The notes: a model not told the origin generated them from the sequence alone. Shown: positions 1 through 11,207, counted from the stretch's first letter. The stretch: DNA of 64,000 nucleotides from Acinetobacter pittii (GCF_034064985.1 NZ_CP139249.1:2542001-2606000); one strand, 5' to 3'. Numbers and translations are program-made.

Positions 1-1393
1 AAGCAATGATCAGTACCGCAACAGCATTCACTAAACCAAAAGTCAGCGCAGGCTCTGGCCCCAAAATAAACCAAACCAAGAAAGTAATTGCAGCAATTAA
101 CATGACTACAGGCACAAACCACATAGTGACTTTATCGACTAAGTCCTGAATTGGAAGTTTAGAACCTTGGGCTTGTTCAACCATTCGAATAATTTGTGAA
201 AGTACAGACGAAGAACCAACGGCGGTTGCCCGAATGTTTAGAGTACCGTTTTGATTGACTGTACCCCCGACCACCTGATGCCCTACTATTTTTTCAACAG
301 GAACAGGCTCACCCGTAATCATAGATTCATCAATATAGCTGTGCCCTTCAACCACCTCACCATCGACTGGCACACGTTCACCCGGACGAATTTCTACAAT
401 AGTTCCACTGACCACTTCGGCAACAGCAACTTCCACCACTTGACCGTCACGTTGAATACGGGCTGTTTTTGGCTGCATTCCTACCAAATGTTGAATCGCT
501 TGCGAAGTACGTCCTTTAGCTTTGGCTTCAAAATATCGCCCAAGTAAAATTAAACTAACAATAACGGCAGCCGCTTCAAAGTAAACATTGACCGTGCCTT
601 GTGGTAACACATGCGGCATAAAGGTTGCTACAACTGAGAAACTGTAAGCAGCCAAAGTTCCAACAGCAACCAGCGAGTTCATATCTGGCGCTAAACGCCA
701 TAAGGCTGGGATACCTTTTTGGTAAAAACGGCGACAAGGAAAAACAAGAACTAAGGTGGTTAAAACAAACTGTAAAAGCCAGCTATTGTATTGACCAATG
801 GTGTGCATGACCCACATGTGAAAAGCTGGAATTAGATGTGAACCCATTTCCAAAATAAACACAGGTAAAGCCAACACAATCGAAATGATCAAATCTTTTT
901 TGAGCTGATCTAACTCTGACGCTTTTTTATCGAGTTGCTCATCTTGATTTTTTTCAGATACTTTCGCGTTATAACCTGCTTTTTTAACAGCGCGAATTAA
1001 GTCTTCAACATTGACTGAATTATCTGCCTGCACCCAAGCCTGCTCTGTTGCTAAATTGACTGTGGCTTCTTGAACGCCGTCTACTTTTTTTAGGGCTTTT
1101 TCAACTCGTGCAACACAAGATGCACAGGTCATGCCCTCAATAGACAACTCCACTGGCGCAGCTTTTGGAACATCATAACCAGCTCGTTCAACTGCTTTAA
1201 CCAATGCTTCACGCTGAATCGGTTGATTTGAATAAACAACGGCTTTCTCTGTTGCCAAATTAACGTTGGCAATTTCTACATTTTCAACTTTCTTAAGTGC
1301 TTTTTCGACACGACCTACACACGAGGCACAGGTCATGCCTTCGATTGGAAGTGTTTCACTATATGCTGGCAATTTTGTGTTTTTTGAGTCCAT
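1..1393 (-). CDS. copA: Copper-exporting P1B-type ATPase CopA, N-terminal part (cut by window edge)
   Basis: The reading frame opens at the ATG at 1393 and runs off the left edge, giving 464 residues of a family usually about 800 long. Two heavy-metal-associated domains are visible, each with an MTCASC metal motif (near residues 20 and 88). They are followed by membrane segments and the actuator-domain motif TGEPVPVEK (TGE at about 360-362). The last residues read VLIIA, and base 1 starts the next codon, so the window ends exactly where the ion-binding CPC motif of copper ATPases is expected. Family knowledge: the enzyme pumps Cu(I) out across the inner membrane using ATP. It is divergent from a copZ-like gene, and both have CueR-type promoters. 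Confidence 0.93.
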   Translation of the reverse strand, partial: MDSKNTKLPAYSETLPIEGMTCASCVGRVEKALKKVENVEIANVNLATEKAVVYSNQPIQREALVKAVERAGYDVPKAAPVELSIEGMTCASCVARVEKALKKVDGVQEATVNLATEQAWVQADNSVNVEDLIRAVKKAGYNAKVSEKNQDEQLDKKASELDQLKKDLIISIVLALPVFILEMGSHLIPAFHMWVMHTIGQYNSWLLQFVLTTLVLVFPCRRFYQKGIPALWRLAPDMNSLVAVGTLAAYSFSVVATFMPHVLPQGTVNVYFEAAAVIVSLILLGRYFEAKAKGRTSQAIQHLVGMQPKTARIQRDGQVVEVAVAEVVSGTIVEIRPGERVPVDGEVVEGHSYIDESMITGEPVPVEKIVGHQVVGGTVNQNGTLNIRATAVGSSSVLSQIIRMVEQAQGSKLPIQDLVDKVTMWFVPVVMLIAAITFLVWFILGPEPALTFGLVNAVAVLIIA

Positions 1394-1435
1394 CAAACAC
1401 CTCTGCAAATCTGCAAAATTTAATATTCTGTATCG

Positions 1436-1466
1436 AGCATACAGATTCCCATCATGGGAAGGTCAA
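1436..1466 (-). promoter_or_regulatory. CueR/MerR-type promoter of copA
   Basis: Read on the minus strand: a -35 TTGACC, a 19-bp spacer and a -10 TATGCT. The spacer region carries the dyad ACCTTCCCATGATGGGAAT. A 19-bp spacer with an ACCTTCC dyad between the promoter elements is the hallmark of copper-responsive MerR-family (CueR) promoters. Confidence 0.8.
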
Positions 1467-1490
1467 GCATATTTTTTTAAAAAATTAGTC

Positions 1491-1521
1491 TTGACCTTAC
1501 AATCATGACAAGGTTTAGACT
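1491..1521 (+). promoter_or_regulatory. CueR/MerR-type promoter of copZ
   Basis: Plus strand: -35 TTGACC, a 19-bp spacer, -10-like TAGACT. The dyad ACCTTAC...GACAAGGT lies over the -35/spacer. This is the same architecture as the divergent copA promoter, so both genes are probably switched on by the same copper sensor, which is not in the window. Confidence 0.72.
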
Positions 1522-1565
1522 CAGTGTTATCCAAACAAACATCTCATTCTTGATGGAGTATGAAC

Positions 1566-1760
1566 ATGAAACTACTTATTGAAAATATGACTTGTGGTGG
1601 CTGCGCTCGTGGAGTGACTGCGACGATTCAGGACGTCGATCCAAATGCAAAAGTAGATGTAGACTTAGCGACCAAAATCGTGACTGTTGAAAGCAGTGAA
1701 AGCATCGACAAAATTACCGAAGCACTTGAAGAAAATGGTTTCCCAGCGAAAGTGCAATAA
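1566..1760 (+). CDS. copZ: Heavy-metal-associated domain protein (CopZ-like copper chaperone)
   Basis: A single HMA-domain protein of 64 residues with the metal-binding motif MTCGGC near its N-terminus. I chose the ATG at 1566 because GGAG at 1555-1558 is seven bases upstream of it; an ATG at 1560 is too close to that site. Family role: carries Cu(I) in the cytoplasm and hands it to CopA. It diverges from copA with back-to-back CueR-type promoters, which supports a copper role over other metals. Confidence 0.85.
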   Translation: MKLLIENMTCGGCARGVTATIQDVDPNAKVDVDLATKIVTVESSESIDKITEALEENGFPAKVQ

Positions 1761-1771
1761 GATATAAAACC

Positions 1772-1798
1772 GCATAGCTTCAGCTTTTGAGGCTATGC
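1772..1798. terminator. Hairpin between convergent copZ and benM
   Basis: A 10-bp stem (GCATAGCTTC with GAGGCTATGC, one G-U pair) sits between the two stop codons. On the minus strand it is followed by GGTTTTA. It probably serves both genes. Confidence 0.6.
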
Positions 1799-1807
1799 CT
1801 GCTTTAT

Positions 1808-2767
1808 TTAAAAATCGATACCGTCTGAATCATCTATCGGATTCTGATCGAGCGTGAAAACGGTGCGTTTATATGGAATACCTTCAAGATCATACACCTG
1901 ATAAATACAATCAAACAAAAGCTGTAAGTCTTCACTTCGGTCCATTGCGCGTGCCGTAATGAAAATCGGACTGACTGCGCCGTTATCTAAAATCGGAATG
2001 TAATTTAAATGAGGAAAGCGAATAGTATCGGCACTGGCAGGAATAATACACAAACCTTCACCCGCTGCCACCAAGCCCAAAGCCAGTTGAATTTCCCGTA
2101 TTTCATGCATATTTTTTGGAACCAAACTATGTTCGGCAAAAATGTTCAAAAGCTGGGTCGAAAAATTGGGTTTCGGCGAAGTGGGATACATAAACATCTT
2201 TTCATCAATGAGATCGGCCAAATATACCCCTTCCGTACGCTGAGCAATCGGATGACTCGTATGCGCAGCAACCACCAAGCGTTCTTTACGTAGCAAAATA
2301 CGTCTCACCGCAGGATCACTAATTCTTAGGCGTCCAAATCCAACATCAATACGTCCTTCTTTTAATGCCTGTAGTTGCTCGGTTGTACTTAACTCCATTA
2401 ATTGAATATTCAAATGAGGTTGTTGTTGCCGAAATAAATAAATGATTCGAGGCAGTAAACCATAGAGTAAAGACCCGACAAAACCAATCGTCACACTACG
2501 TTCAATTAGACCAATACGTTTGGTCATACTTTTTATTTCTTCAGCATTCGACAAAAGTTTAAGGGCGTGCTGATAAAAGAAATGTCCGGCTGGGGTTGTC
2601 TGTAAAGGACGGCTTCCACGCTCAAACAGTTGAATTCCAAGCTCACTTTCCAAATTTTGAATCTGTCGACTCAAAGGTGGTTGAGCAATAAATAGTTTTT
2701 CCGCAGCTTTTGTAAAGCTCTGCTCTTCAACAACAGCCACAAAATACCGTAAATGTCTTAGTTCCAT
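1808..2767 (-). CDS. benM: LysR-type activator of benzoate genes, BenM
   Basis: 319 residues. It has an N-terminal winged HTH (about residues 17-40, with FTKAAEKL and QPPLSRQIQNLE) and a LysR effector domain. The sequence closely follows Acinetobacter BenM as I remember it. Arg160 (in RILLRKER) and a tyrosine at about 292 occupy the places of BenM Arg160 and Tyr293, the second benzoate-binding site that separates BenM from its paralogue CatM. Family role: activates ben genes with cis,cis-muconate and benzoate. It is divergent from benA, with two candidate operator sites between them. Confidence 0.92.
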   Translation of the reverse strand: MELRHLRYFVAVVEEQSFTKAAEKLFIAQPPLSRQIQNLESELGIQLFERGSRPLQTTPAGHFFYQHALKLLSNAEEIKSMTKRIGLIERSVTIGFVGSLLYGLLPRIIYLFRQQQPHLNIQLMELSTTEQLQALKEGRIDVGFGRLRISDPAVRRILLRKERLVVAAHTSHPIAQRTEGVYLADLIDEKMFMYPTSPKPNFSTQLLNIFAEHSLVPKNMHEIREIQLALGLVAAGEGLCIIPASADTIRFPHLNYIPILDNGAVSPIFITARAMDRSEDLQLLFDCIYQVYDLEGIPYKRTVFTLDQNPIDDSDGIDF

Positions 2768-2776
2768 AAGACTTCC

Positions 2777-2843
2777 ATACCTTTAAGATATAAAAAAATG
2801 CAAATTCAGTCTTAGACACAGTTTAACCATTCTTTTAAGGTAT
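2777..2843. promoter_or_regulatory. Two candidate BenM operator sites in the benM-benA gap
   Basis: BenM and CatM recognise ATAC-N7-GTAT. Two near matches lie here: ATAC-N7-ATAT at 2777-2791, just upstream of the benM start, and ATTC-N7-GTAT at 2829-2843. Their centres are 52 bp apart, on the side of the 280-bp gap nearest benM. The rest of the gap up to 3047 shows no other clear element. Confidence 0.5.
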
Positions 2844-3047
2844 ATACAAGCAACAAACCGATGAAGCGATGAATTGCTTTGTGAAAAAGCCTTCTTGCCA
2901 ATCTTCCAGTGATTCATCTTCATCAATTCACGGTTAAACACCCAGCGCACTCATGCGCTTCATTGACAATATTAGGATATCAAGACCTTGTAGATCGTAG
3001 CTAAGGCCTTGGTGACTTCCACACTTTTGGAAAGTCGGAGAACGGAC

Positions 3048-4430
3048 ATGCCACGTATTCCTGTAATCAATACTAGCCATCTTGACCGTATTGATGAATT
3101 ACTTGTAGATAATATCGATACAGGTGAATTTAAACTTCATCGCTCAGTGTTTACTGACGAAGCCCTATTTGACCTCGAAATGAAATATATCTTCGAAGGT
3201 AATTGGGTTTACTTAGCACACGAAAGCCAAATTCCAAATAATAATGACTACTACACCACTCACATTGGTCGTCAGCCAGTCATTATTGCCCGCAACCGTA
3301 ACGGCGAACTCAATGCCATGATCAATGCGTGTTCACACCGCGGAGCACAACTTTGCCGTCACAAGCGTGGTAACAAAGCAACATATACCTGCCCTTTCCA
3401 CGGCTGGACGTTTAACAACTCAGGTAAACTTTTAAAAGTTAAAGATCCAAGCGAAGCTGGTTACTCGGACTGCTTTAACCAAGAAGGCTCACATGACCTT
3501 AAAAAAGTGGCTCGTTTTGAGAGCTACAAAGGTTTCTTATTTGGTAGCTTAAATCCCGATGTTCCTTCACTTGAAGAATTCTTGGGTGAAACCACCAAAA
3601 TCATCGACATGATTGTTGACCAGTCTGAACATGGCCTTGAAGTTTTACGTGGTTCATCTACCTATACCTATGAAGGCAACTGGAAACTCACCGCTGAAAA
3701 TGGTGCCGATGGTTACCACGTTTCTGCTGTTCACTGGAACTACGCAGCAACAACTCAACACCGTAAAGAAACTCAAGCTGCCGATAACATCCGTGCGATG
3801 AGTGCAGGTTCTTGGGGTAAACAAGGCGGTGGCTCGTATGGCTTTGAAAATGGCCACATGTTGCTTTGGACACAATGGGCAAACCCAGAAGACCGTCCAA
3901 ACTTCCCGAAAGCAGACGAATACACCGAAAAATACGGTGAAGCGATGTCGAAATGGATGATTGAGCGCTCACGTAACTTGTGTCTCTATCCAAATGTTTA
4001 TTTGATGGACCAGTTCGGTTCGCAAATTCGTGTACTTCGCCCACTTTCAGTTAATAGAACTGAAGTCACCATTTACTGTATCGCACCTAAAGGCGAAGCA
4101 CCCGAAGCTCGCGCACGTCGTATCCGTCAATATGAAGATTTCTTTAATGCATCAGGTATGGCAACACCGGACGATTTAGAAGAATTCCGTGCTTGTCAGG
4201 CAGGCTACGCAGGTATTGCCCTTGAGTGGAATGACATGTGCCGTGGTTCAAAACACTGGATTTATGGACCAGATGATGCAGCGAACGAAATCGGTTTAAA
4301 ACCCATGTTAAGTGGTATCAAAACTGAAGATGAGGGACTTTATCTTGCCCAGCATCAATATTGGTTACACACCATGAAACACGCGATTGCATCAGAGAAA
4401 GAAATTGCTGATCAGGGAGAAACAGCATGA
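3048..4430 (+). CDS. benA: Benzoate 1,2-dioxygenase, large (alpha) subunit
   Basis: 460 residues, starting [10 protein letters not shown] at the ATG at 3048, which has GGAG seven bases upstream; the frame is open further upstream to 3009. The Rieske [2Fe-2S] motif is present: C95-x-H97 and C115-x2-H118. The mononuclear iron site DGYHVSAVH gives Asp221, His224 and His229. It forms the oxygenase with BenB and converts benzoate to the cis-diol. Presence of benD next door argues for benzoate rather than anthranilate as substrate. The stop overlaps the benB start (ATGA). Confidence 0.96.
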   Translation: MPRIPVINTSHLDRIDELLVDNIDTGEFKLHRSVFTDEALFDLEMKYIFEGNWVYLAHESQIPNNNDYYTTHIGRQPVIIARNRNGELNAMINACSHRGAQLCRHKRGNKATYTCPFHGWTFNNSGKLLKVKDPSEAGYSDCFNQEGSHDLKKVARFESYKGFLFGSLNPDVPSLEEFLGETTKIIDMIVDQSEHGLEVLRGSSTYTYEGNWKLTAENGADGYHVSAVHWNYAATTQHRKETQAADNIRAMSAGSWGKQGGGSYGFENGHMLLWTQWANPEDRPNFPKADEYTEKYGEAMSKWMIERSRNLCLYPNVYLMDQFGSQIRVLRPLSVNRTEVTIYCIAPKGEAPEARARRIRQYEDFFNASGMATPDDLEEFRACQAGYAGIALEWNDMCRGSKHWIYGPDDAANEIGLKPMLSGIKTEDEGLYLAQHQYWLHTMKHAIASEKEIADQGETA

Positions 4431-4927
4431 GTGCTCAAGACAAAGCAACTTTAGAAAATATTGCTCAGTTTCTCTATCGTGAAGCTCGCTTTTTAGATGA
4501 TGAACAATGGGATGATTGGCTTGAATGCTATGCACCAGAAGCTTCTTTTTGGATGCCAGCTTGGGACGACGACGATAGATTAACTGAAGATCCGCAATCT
4601 GAAATTTCACTTATTTATTATCCAGACCGTCAAGGTTTAGAAGATCGTGTGTTCCGTATTAAAACCGAGCGCTCATCTGCAACCATGCCAGATACTCGCA
4701 CAAGCCACAATATTGCCAATGTTGAAGTCGTTGAGCGCGACGGTGACAAAGTTACTGTTCGCTTTAACTGGAATACCTTGAGTTTCCGTTACAAGACAAA
4801 TTATAGCTATTTCGGTATGTCACGTTATGTGATCGATTTTTCAGGTGATCAACCAAAAATCTTGAGCAAGTATGTCGTTTTGAAAAATGACTACATCAAT
4901 CAAGTGATTGATATTTACCACCTTTAA
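4427..4927 (+). CDS. benB: Benzoate 1,2-dioxygenase, small (beta) subunit
   Basis: 166 residues of the ring-hydroxylating dioxygenase beta-subunit family (SnoaL-like fold), a structural partner of BenA with no cofactor of its own. It starts inside the benA stop codon, so translation is probably coupled. A 71-base gap with a strong hairpin separates it from benC. Confidence 0.95.
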   Translation: MSAQDKATLENIAQFLYREARFLDDEQWDDWLECYAPEASFWMPAWDDDDRLTEDPQSEISLIYYPDRQGLEDRVFRIKTERSSATMPDTRTSHNIANVEVVERDGDKVTVRFNWNTLSFRYKTNYSYFGMSRYVIDFSGDQPKILSKYVVLKNDYINQVIDIYHL

Positions 4928-4935
4928 GACATACC

Positions 4936-4965
4936 CCCTCAGTTAAACGGACTGTTGACTGAGGG
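4936..4965 (+). other. Stem-loop between benB and benC
   Basis: A perfect 8-bp stem, CCCTCAGT pairing with ACTGAGGG, with a 14-base loop. No T-run follows, so it is not a standard terminator. It could stabilise the benAB message or set the amount of reductase relative to oxygenase. Confidence 0.6.
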
Positions 4966-4968
4966 TAA

Positions 4969-6015
<1,047 letters not shown>

Positions 6016-6033
6016 CAGGTGGAGAAGTTATCT

Positions 6034-6819
6034 ATGTCAAACCGTCAAAGATTTATCAATAAAGTCGTGATTGTTACGGGTAGTGCCCAAGGTATTGGTC
6101 GTGGTGTGGCACTGCAAGTTGCAGCTGAAGGCGGCCAAGTCATCATGGCTGACCGCTCTGAATATGTTGAAGACGTACTCAAAGAAATTCAGAGTGAAAA
6201 TGGCAATGCCGTCACGATTAATGCTGACCTTGAAACCTATGCAGGTGCTCAAGCGGTAGTTGCAAAAGCCATTGAACACTATGGTCGGGTAGATATCCTG
6301 ATTAATAATGTAGGTGGCGCGATCTGGATGAAACCTTTTGAAGAGTTTTCCGAAGAAGAGATCATTAAGGAAGTAAATCGTTCATTGTTTCCAACGTTAT
6401 GGTGCTGCCGTGCTGTGTTACCCGCCATGATTAAGCAACAATCGGGGGTGATTGTAAATGTGTCTTCAATTGCAACCCGTGGTATTAATCGTATTCCCTA
6501 CTCGGCATCTAAAGGTGGAGTAAATGCTTTAACGGCATCGCTTGCTTTTGAACATGCTAAAGATGGAATTCGAGTCAATGCTGTTGCGACGGGTGGAACC
6601 GAAGCACCACCTCGCAAAGTACCGCGAAACGCCAACCCATTAAGTCAAAATGAAAAAGACTGGATGCAGCAAGTGGTTGATCAAACCATAGATCGAACAT
6701 TTATGGGCCGTTATGGCACAATTCAAGAACAAGTCAATGCAATTTTATTTCTTGCATCAGACGAAGCATCATATATGACCGGATCGGTTATTTCGGTCGG
6801 AGGTGGAGATCAGGGTTAA
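6034..6819 (+). CDS. benD: 1,6-dihydroxycyclohexa-2,4-diene-1-carboxylate dehydrogenase
   Basis: Short-chain dehydrogenase of 261 residues: TGSAQGIGRG nucleotide motif (about 15-24), NNVGG, catalytic Ser144/145, Tyr156 and Lys160 (YSASK). It oxidises and decarboxylates the benzoate diol to catechol. I chose the ATG at 6034 because GGTGGAG ends nine bases before it; an upstream GTG in the same frame at 6019 lies inside that site. The family length of 261 also fits. The gap to benC is only 18 bases. Confidence 0.94.
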   Translation: MSNRQRFINKVVIVTGSAQGIGRGVALQVAAEGGQVIMADRSEYVEDVLKEIQSENGNAVTINADLETYAGAQAVVAKAIEHYGRVDILINNVGGAIWMKPFEEFSEEEIIKEVNRSLFPTLWCCRAVLPAMIKQQSGVIVNVSSIATRGINRIPYSASKGGVNALTASLAFEHAKDGIRVNAVATGGTEAPPRKVPRNANPLSQNEKDWMQQVVDQTIDRTFMGRYGTIQEQVNAILFLASDEASYMTGSVISVGGGDQG

Positions 6820-6876
6820 CCCTGATCTTTTTGCATGATTGGGTAAATAACATGATTTGCATGGAGGCAATCACAC

Positions 6877-8070
6877 ATGGCAACCCTGTTAAAGACATTA
6901 AAAAATGACTGGTCCATATCAGCAACAGTTGCTGGCTTTCTTGCGGTTTTAATTTCTTACTCAGGCCCACTGATTATTTTTTTCCAAGCTGCTCAGCGTG
7001 CTCATGTGTCCACCGACATGATGGTGTCATGGATTTGGGGAATTTCAATTGGTGCCGCCGTTTCAGGTATTTATCTTTCGATTAAATATAAAACTCCTGT
7101 CATAACCGCATGGTCTGCACCGGGCACTGCCCTATTAGTTACCCTATTTCCAAACGTCTCGTTGAATGAAGCAGTAGCCGCCTATATTACTTCCGCCATA
7201 GTTATTTTTTTAATTGGCGTTACAGGTTACTTCGACAAATTACTTAAATGGATTCCGCAAGACGTCGCTGCGGGCATGATGGCAGGTATTCTTTTTCAAT
7301 TTGGTATTAGTCTATTTACCGCGTCTGATAGCATGCCTTTTATTGTCTTTAGCATGCTTATTGTCTTTTTAATTGCTAAACGTTTAATGCCGCGCTACAC
7401 CATGATTTGGGTGTTAGCTGCCGGAGTTTTATTAAGTCTTATTTTAGGCAAAATGAATCCGGTTGATGTGAGTTTTAATTTAGCAATCCCACAGTGGATA
7501 AGCCCAGAATGGACATGGAACTCAACACTCAACCTCGCTGTTCCTCTCATTTTAGTCAGTCTAACCGGTCAATTTTTACCGGGTATGGCGATTATGAAAC
7601 TCAGCGGTTACGACACGCCAGCCAAACCCATTATTACTGTCACCAGTATTGCCTCTTTAGCCGTTGCCTGCATCGGCGGGATTACGATTGTGCTTGCCTC
7701 AATTACCGCTGCTTTATGTATGGGCAAAGATGCACATGAACTTAAAGAAAAACGTTACATCGCTGGAATCGCCAACGGAATTTTTTATATTTTAGGAGGC
7801 TTATTTGCTGGCAGTATTGTGATGCTATTTAGCTTACTTCCTAAAGAGTTGGTTGCAGCATTGGCAGGTTTAGCCTTGCTTGGAGCGATTGCGACCAATA
7901 TTTCTGTTGCTATGAAAAATGACAGTCAACGTGATGCTGCACTTATTACCTTTTTAGCTACTGCATCGGGCATGCATTTCCTTGGATTAAGCTCAGTCTT
8001 TTGGGGTATTTGTATTGGTGTAATCGCCCATTTCATTCTCACACCACGCTCAACTCCAGCCACAAATTAA
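6877..8070 (+). CDS. benE: BenE-family benzoate/H+ symporter
   Basis: 397 residues, mostly hydrophobic, with about a dozen membrane segments typical of the BenE family (inner-membrane benzoate transport). ATGGAGGCAATCACAC precedes the ATG, giving GGAGG as ribosome site. It follows benD by 57 bases and ends at a long inverted repeat, so it is probably the last gene of benABCDE. Confidence 0.88.
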   Translation: MATLLKTLKNDWSISATVAGFLAVLISYSGPLIIFFQAAQRAHVSTDMMVSWIWGISIGAAVSGIYLSIKYKTPVITAWSAPGTALLVTLFPNVSLNEAVAAYITSAIVIFLIGVTGYFDKLLKWIPQDVAAGMMAGILFQFGISLFTASDSMPFIVFSMLIVFLIAKRLMPRYTMIWVLAAGVLLSLILGKMNPVDVSFNLAIPQWISPEWTWNSTLNLAVPLILVSLTGQFLPGMAIMKLSGYDTPAKPIITVTSIASLAVACIGGITIVLASITAALCMGKDAHELKEKRYIAGIANGIFYILGGLFAGSIVMLFSLLPKELVAALAGLALLGAIATNISVAMKNDSQRDAALITFLATASGMHFLGLSSVFWGICIGVIAHFILTPRSTPATN

Positions 8071-8107
8071 ATTTTTATCTAAGTGCGCACCACTAAAATA
8101 AAACTGC

Positions 8108-8156
8108 AATCGCCAAATCAGGATGCAAATAATTCGCTAACACTGATTTGGCGATT
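8108..8156 (+). terminator. Long inverted repeat after benE
   Basis: A perfect 14-bp stem (AATCGCCAAATCAG with its complement) around a 21-base loop, 37 bases after the benE stop. Only a weak T-tract follows (TCTATT), so it may terminate or protect the 3' end of the benABCDE transcript. Confidence 0.6.
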
Positions 8157-8547
8157 TCTATTGAATATAAATTAAATTTCATTTTTAAGATAAATCACAA
8201 AAATAATTAAATAATAGACTTTAGTATTTTGTTTTTATATTTTAACTTCAACTCATAATACAAATTTAACGATATTTTTAGCTGTGATTATTATCAATAA
8301 ACTATATAAAAAAACATCTATAAAATCCTTAAAATTCTCATCATACAATATTTAGCCCTATTTTAAACGCAACAAAAACACGCATAAAGACAAGAATAAT
8401 AAATTATATTTTTCAATTGCTTACATTAATTTAAACACAATACCTTAAAGACATAAAGATATATCAATTAGGTTTTTGACTCTAACCCAATAACAAAATA
8501 GTTTATTTAAAAATAACGCGATGCTTCACAAATTGGAGGTGAAGAAA
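8157..8547. promoter_or_regulatory. AT-rich gap before benK with one candidate CatM/BenM-like site
   Basis: About 390 bp without a gene, very rich in A and T. The only element I can point to is ATAC-N7-ACAT at 8440-8454, half-matching the ATAC-N7-GTAT operator. Its length after the benE hairpin suggests benK-benP form their own transcription unit. Confidence 0.35.
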
Positions 8548-9906
8548 ATGGATACGAGCAAGGTTAATATTAATGAGTTAATTGATAAAGCCAGTTTTAC
8601 ATCTTTTCATTGGAAAGTTTTAATCTGGTGCCTACTTATTATTATTTTTGATGGATATGATTTAGTTATTTATGGGGTTGCTCTTCCTCTGTTAATGCAA
8701 CAATGGGCATTAACTGCTGTTGAAGCTGGGTTACTCGCCAGTGCTGCTCTATTCGGGATGATGTTCGGTGCCATGATTTTCGGCACGCTTTCAGACAAAC
8801 TAGGGCGAAAAAAAACCATCCTGATTTGTGTCACCTTATTTAGCGGATTTACCTTTATGGGTGCCTTTGCCAAAGGACCAACAGAGTTTGCTATTTTGCG
8901 CTTTATCGCAGGTCTTGGGATTGGTGGCGTTATGCCAAACGTCGTCGCGCTTATGACTGAATACGCACCCAAAAAAATCCGCAGTACATTAGTCGCAATC
9001 ATGTTTAGTGGCTATGCTATTGGCGGCATGACATCTGCTCTACTCGGTGCATGGCTAGTAAAAGATATGGGCTGGCAAATCATGTTTTTAATTGCGGGTA
9101 TTCCCCTGTTGCTGCTCCCACTGATCTGGAAATTTTTGCCAGAATCTCTCGCCTTTTTAGTGAAATCAAACCATAGCGAGCAGGCGAAAGGTATTGTTAG
9201 TAAAATTGCGCCTCAAACTCAGGTAAACGCCAATACTCAACTGGTGTTAAATGAAAGCACCACAACCGATGCCCCTGTCCGAGCACTTTTCCAACAAGGT
9301 CGTACCTTCAGCACATTTATGTTCTGGATTGCTTTCTTTATGTGCTTACTTATGGTGTATGCCTTAGGAAGCTGGTTACCTAAACTCATGCTGCAAGCGG
9401 GCTACTCATTAGGTGCAAGCATGTTGTTCCTGTTTGCACTCAATATTGGCGGCATGGTCGGTGCAATTGGTGGCGGTGCTTTAGCAGACAGATTTCATTT
9501 AAAACCTGTTATTACGATCATGTTTATTGTGGGATCAGCAGCTTTAATTCTGCTTGGCATTAATAGTCCACAATTTATTTTATATAGCCTAATTGCGATT
9601 GCTGGTGCTGCCACAATTGGCTCACAAATCTTACTCTACACGTTTGTTGCACAGTTCTATCCAACCGCACTTCGTTCAACTGGCATGGGCTGGGCATCTG
9701 GCATTGGTCGTATCGGTGCGATTATCGGACCAGTTTTAACCGGAGCCCTACTCACACTTGAGCTTCCTCACCAAATGAATTTCTTAGCGATTGCAATTCC
9801 GGGTGTGATTGCTGCACTTGCAATATTTATGGTCAATCTAAAAGCCTCTGTTGCCGCACAAACGCCATCAACCTTTAACCCTCAAAACACGATTACCCAG
9901 CAGTAA
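8548..9906 (+). CDS. benK: MFS aromatic acid/H+ symporter BenK
   Basis: 452 residues with 12 predicted membrane segments. It has MFS loop motifs, including DKLGRKK between TM2 and TM3, and the DGYD signature in TM1 (IIFDGYDLVIYG) of the aromatic acid:H+ symporter subfamily (BenK/PcaK). I chose the ATG at 8548 because GGAGG at 8535-8539 precedes it at normal spacing; a frame extension to 8521 overlaps that site. It imports benzoate; benP follows after 44 bases. Confidence 0.9.
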   Translation: MDTSKVNINELIDKASFTSFHWKVLIWCLLIIIFDGYDLVIYGVALPLLMQQWALTAVEAGLLASAALFGMMFGAMIFGTLSDKLGRKKTILICVTLFSGFTFMGAFAKGPTEFAILRFIAGLGIGGVMPNVVALMTEYAPKKIRSTLVAIMFSGYAIGGMTSALLGAWLVKDMGWQIMFLIAGIPLLLLPLIWKFLPESLAFLVKSNHSEQAKGIVSKIAPQTQVNANTQLVLNESTTTDAPVRALFQQGRTFSTFMFWIAFFMCLLMVYALGSWLPKLMLQAGYSLGASMLFLFALNIGGMVGAIGGGALADRFHLKPVITIMFIVGSAALILLGINSPQFILYSLIAIAGAATIGSQILLYTFVAQFYPTALRSTGMGWASGIGRIGAIIGPVLTGALLTLELPHQMNFLAIAIPGVIAALAIFMVNLKASVAAQTPSTFNPQNTITQQ

Positions 9907-9950
9907 ATATAAATGCGCAGAGGACTGGCGCATCTTTTTGGAAATGGATT

Positions 9951-11207
9951 ATGGAATTATTACACCGCTTTAAGCCATGTGCTTTAACTTTTGCGACCTT
10001 AGTGTTGATGTGTGGCAATTCATTCGCTGCAAATCCAAATCAGCAGCCCGAAGATGAATGGAAGTTCACGCTAAAGAATGCCTATATCAATCGTAATTTT
10101 GATAATGATGCACTCAAAGATACGGGCAGTTGGTCTCAGGCAGCGTCATTATTTTATAAATCGAAAATGCATGACACTCCACTAGTCATAGCAGATAAGC
10201 CTATAACCATTGGAGCTGATGCTTCTGTTCAATATGCCGTGCGTTTAAGTTCAGACAAACACGTTGCGGATACGGTTTTGCCTTTTAATAAAGAAACTCA
10301 ATCACAAGCATCCGACTTCTTAAAATACGGTGCAACTTTAAAGCTGGGTTATGACAAAACTTTATTAAGTGTAGGCGAACTCTGGTTAGATTTACCTGTA
10401 ACAGCTGTGGATGCCAGCCGCCAATTACTTGCTTCTTATTGGGGAACCAATCTTAAGTCACAACTTTCAGATCAGCTTTACGCTGAAATTGGTCGGGTTG
10501 AAAAAGTGTCGCCACGAAATGAAGAAGACTTTAAAAAGTTTTCTTTCACTTCAAATGGCATTACCAAAGAATCTGATGGTTTAAATTACATTGACCTGCG
10601 CTATCAATTTACGCCGTCACTCAAGGGTGAATATTACTTTGGTAATTTGGAAGATCTCTACAATAAACACTATGTAGGACTTGAGCATAATTGGAAACAA
10701 CCTAATTTTGCCCTCACCTCTAAGTTTAAATACTTCAATGCAAAAAATGACGGCAATACTTTTGATATTGATGCGCAAAACATTGGAGTATTAGAAACAT
10801 TTAAAGTAAAAAACCATACCTTTGGTTTGGGTTACCAGCAAATTATCGGCGAGTCAGCCTATCCCTTACCGGATGGCTTTTTACCAGAGACTTATTTCAT
10901 TAACTGGAATGCCACGGGATTCTTTAAAAAAGAAGAAAAGTCTTACCACGTTATGTACGGCTACGACTTTAAAGATTACGTTCCGGGCTTAAACGCAATG
11001 GTGAAATATGTCTATGGCCATGACTTTAAAGCAGCAAATGGCGAGAAAAACCATGAAACTGAATCGAATGTAATTTTAAACTATGCATTTCAGCAGCCTT
11101 TCTTAAAAGGTCTTGCCCTGCAATACATTCGAATTGATTACAACGTTAAACATGGCAATGACTTTGGTGAAGATCGCTTGTTTGTAAACTACACTAAAAA
11201 GTTTTAA
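9951..11207 (+). CDS. benP: OprD-family outer-membrane porin, probable benzoate channel BenP
   Basis: 418 residues. A signal peptide ends near residue 26 (NSFAANP), followed by an OprD-type beta-barrel with alternating aromatic strands and a C-terminal FVNYTKKF ending in Phe, as outer-membrane proteins do. Its position directly after benK points to uptake of benzoate or a related aromatic acid. The specific substrate is inferred from context only. Confidence 0.82.
   Translation: MELLHRFKPCALTFATLVLMCGNSFAANPNQQPEDEWKFTLKNAYINRNFDNDALKDTGSWSQAASLFYKSKMHDTPLVIADKPITIGADASVQYAVRLSSDKHVADTVLPFNKETQSQASDFLKYGATLKLGYDKTLLSVGELWLDLPVTAVDASRQLLASYWGTNLKSQLSDQLYAEIGRVEKVSPRNEEDFKKFSFTSNGITKESDGLNYIDLRYQFTPSLKGEYYFGNLEDLYNKHYVGLEHNWKQPNFALTSKFKYFNAKNDGNTFDIDAQNIGVLETFKVKNHTFGLGYQQIIGESAYPLPDGFLPETYFINWNATGFFKKEEKSYHVMYGYDFKDYVPGLNAMVKYVYGHDFKAANGEKNHETESNVILNYAFQQPFLKGLALQYIRIDYNVKHGNDFGEDRLFVNYTKKF

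Noticed and set aside
3009..3047. Longer BenA N-terminus
   Set aside because: No ribosome site before 3009, and known BenA proteins begin [10 protein letters not shown].
3654..4044. Minus-strand ORFs inside benA and similar antisense ORFs in hrpA, clpB, alaS and the J-like gene
   Set aside because: They lie wholly inside well-supported genes, have no ribosome sites or recognisable families, and reflect codon bias of the true strand.
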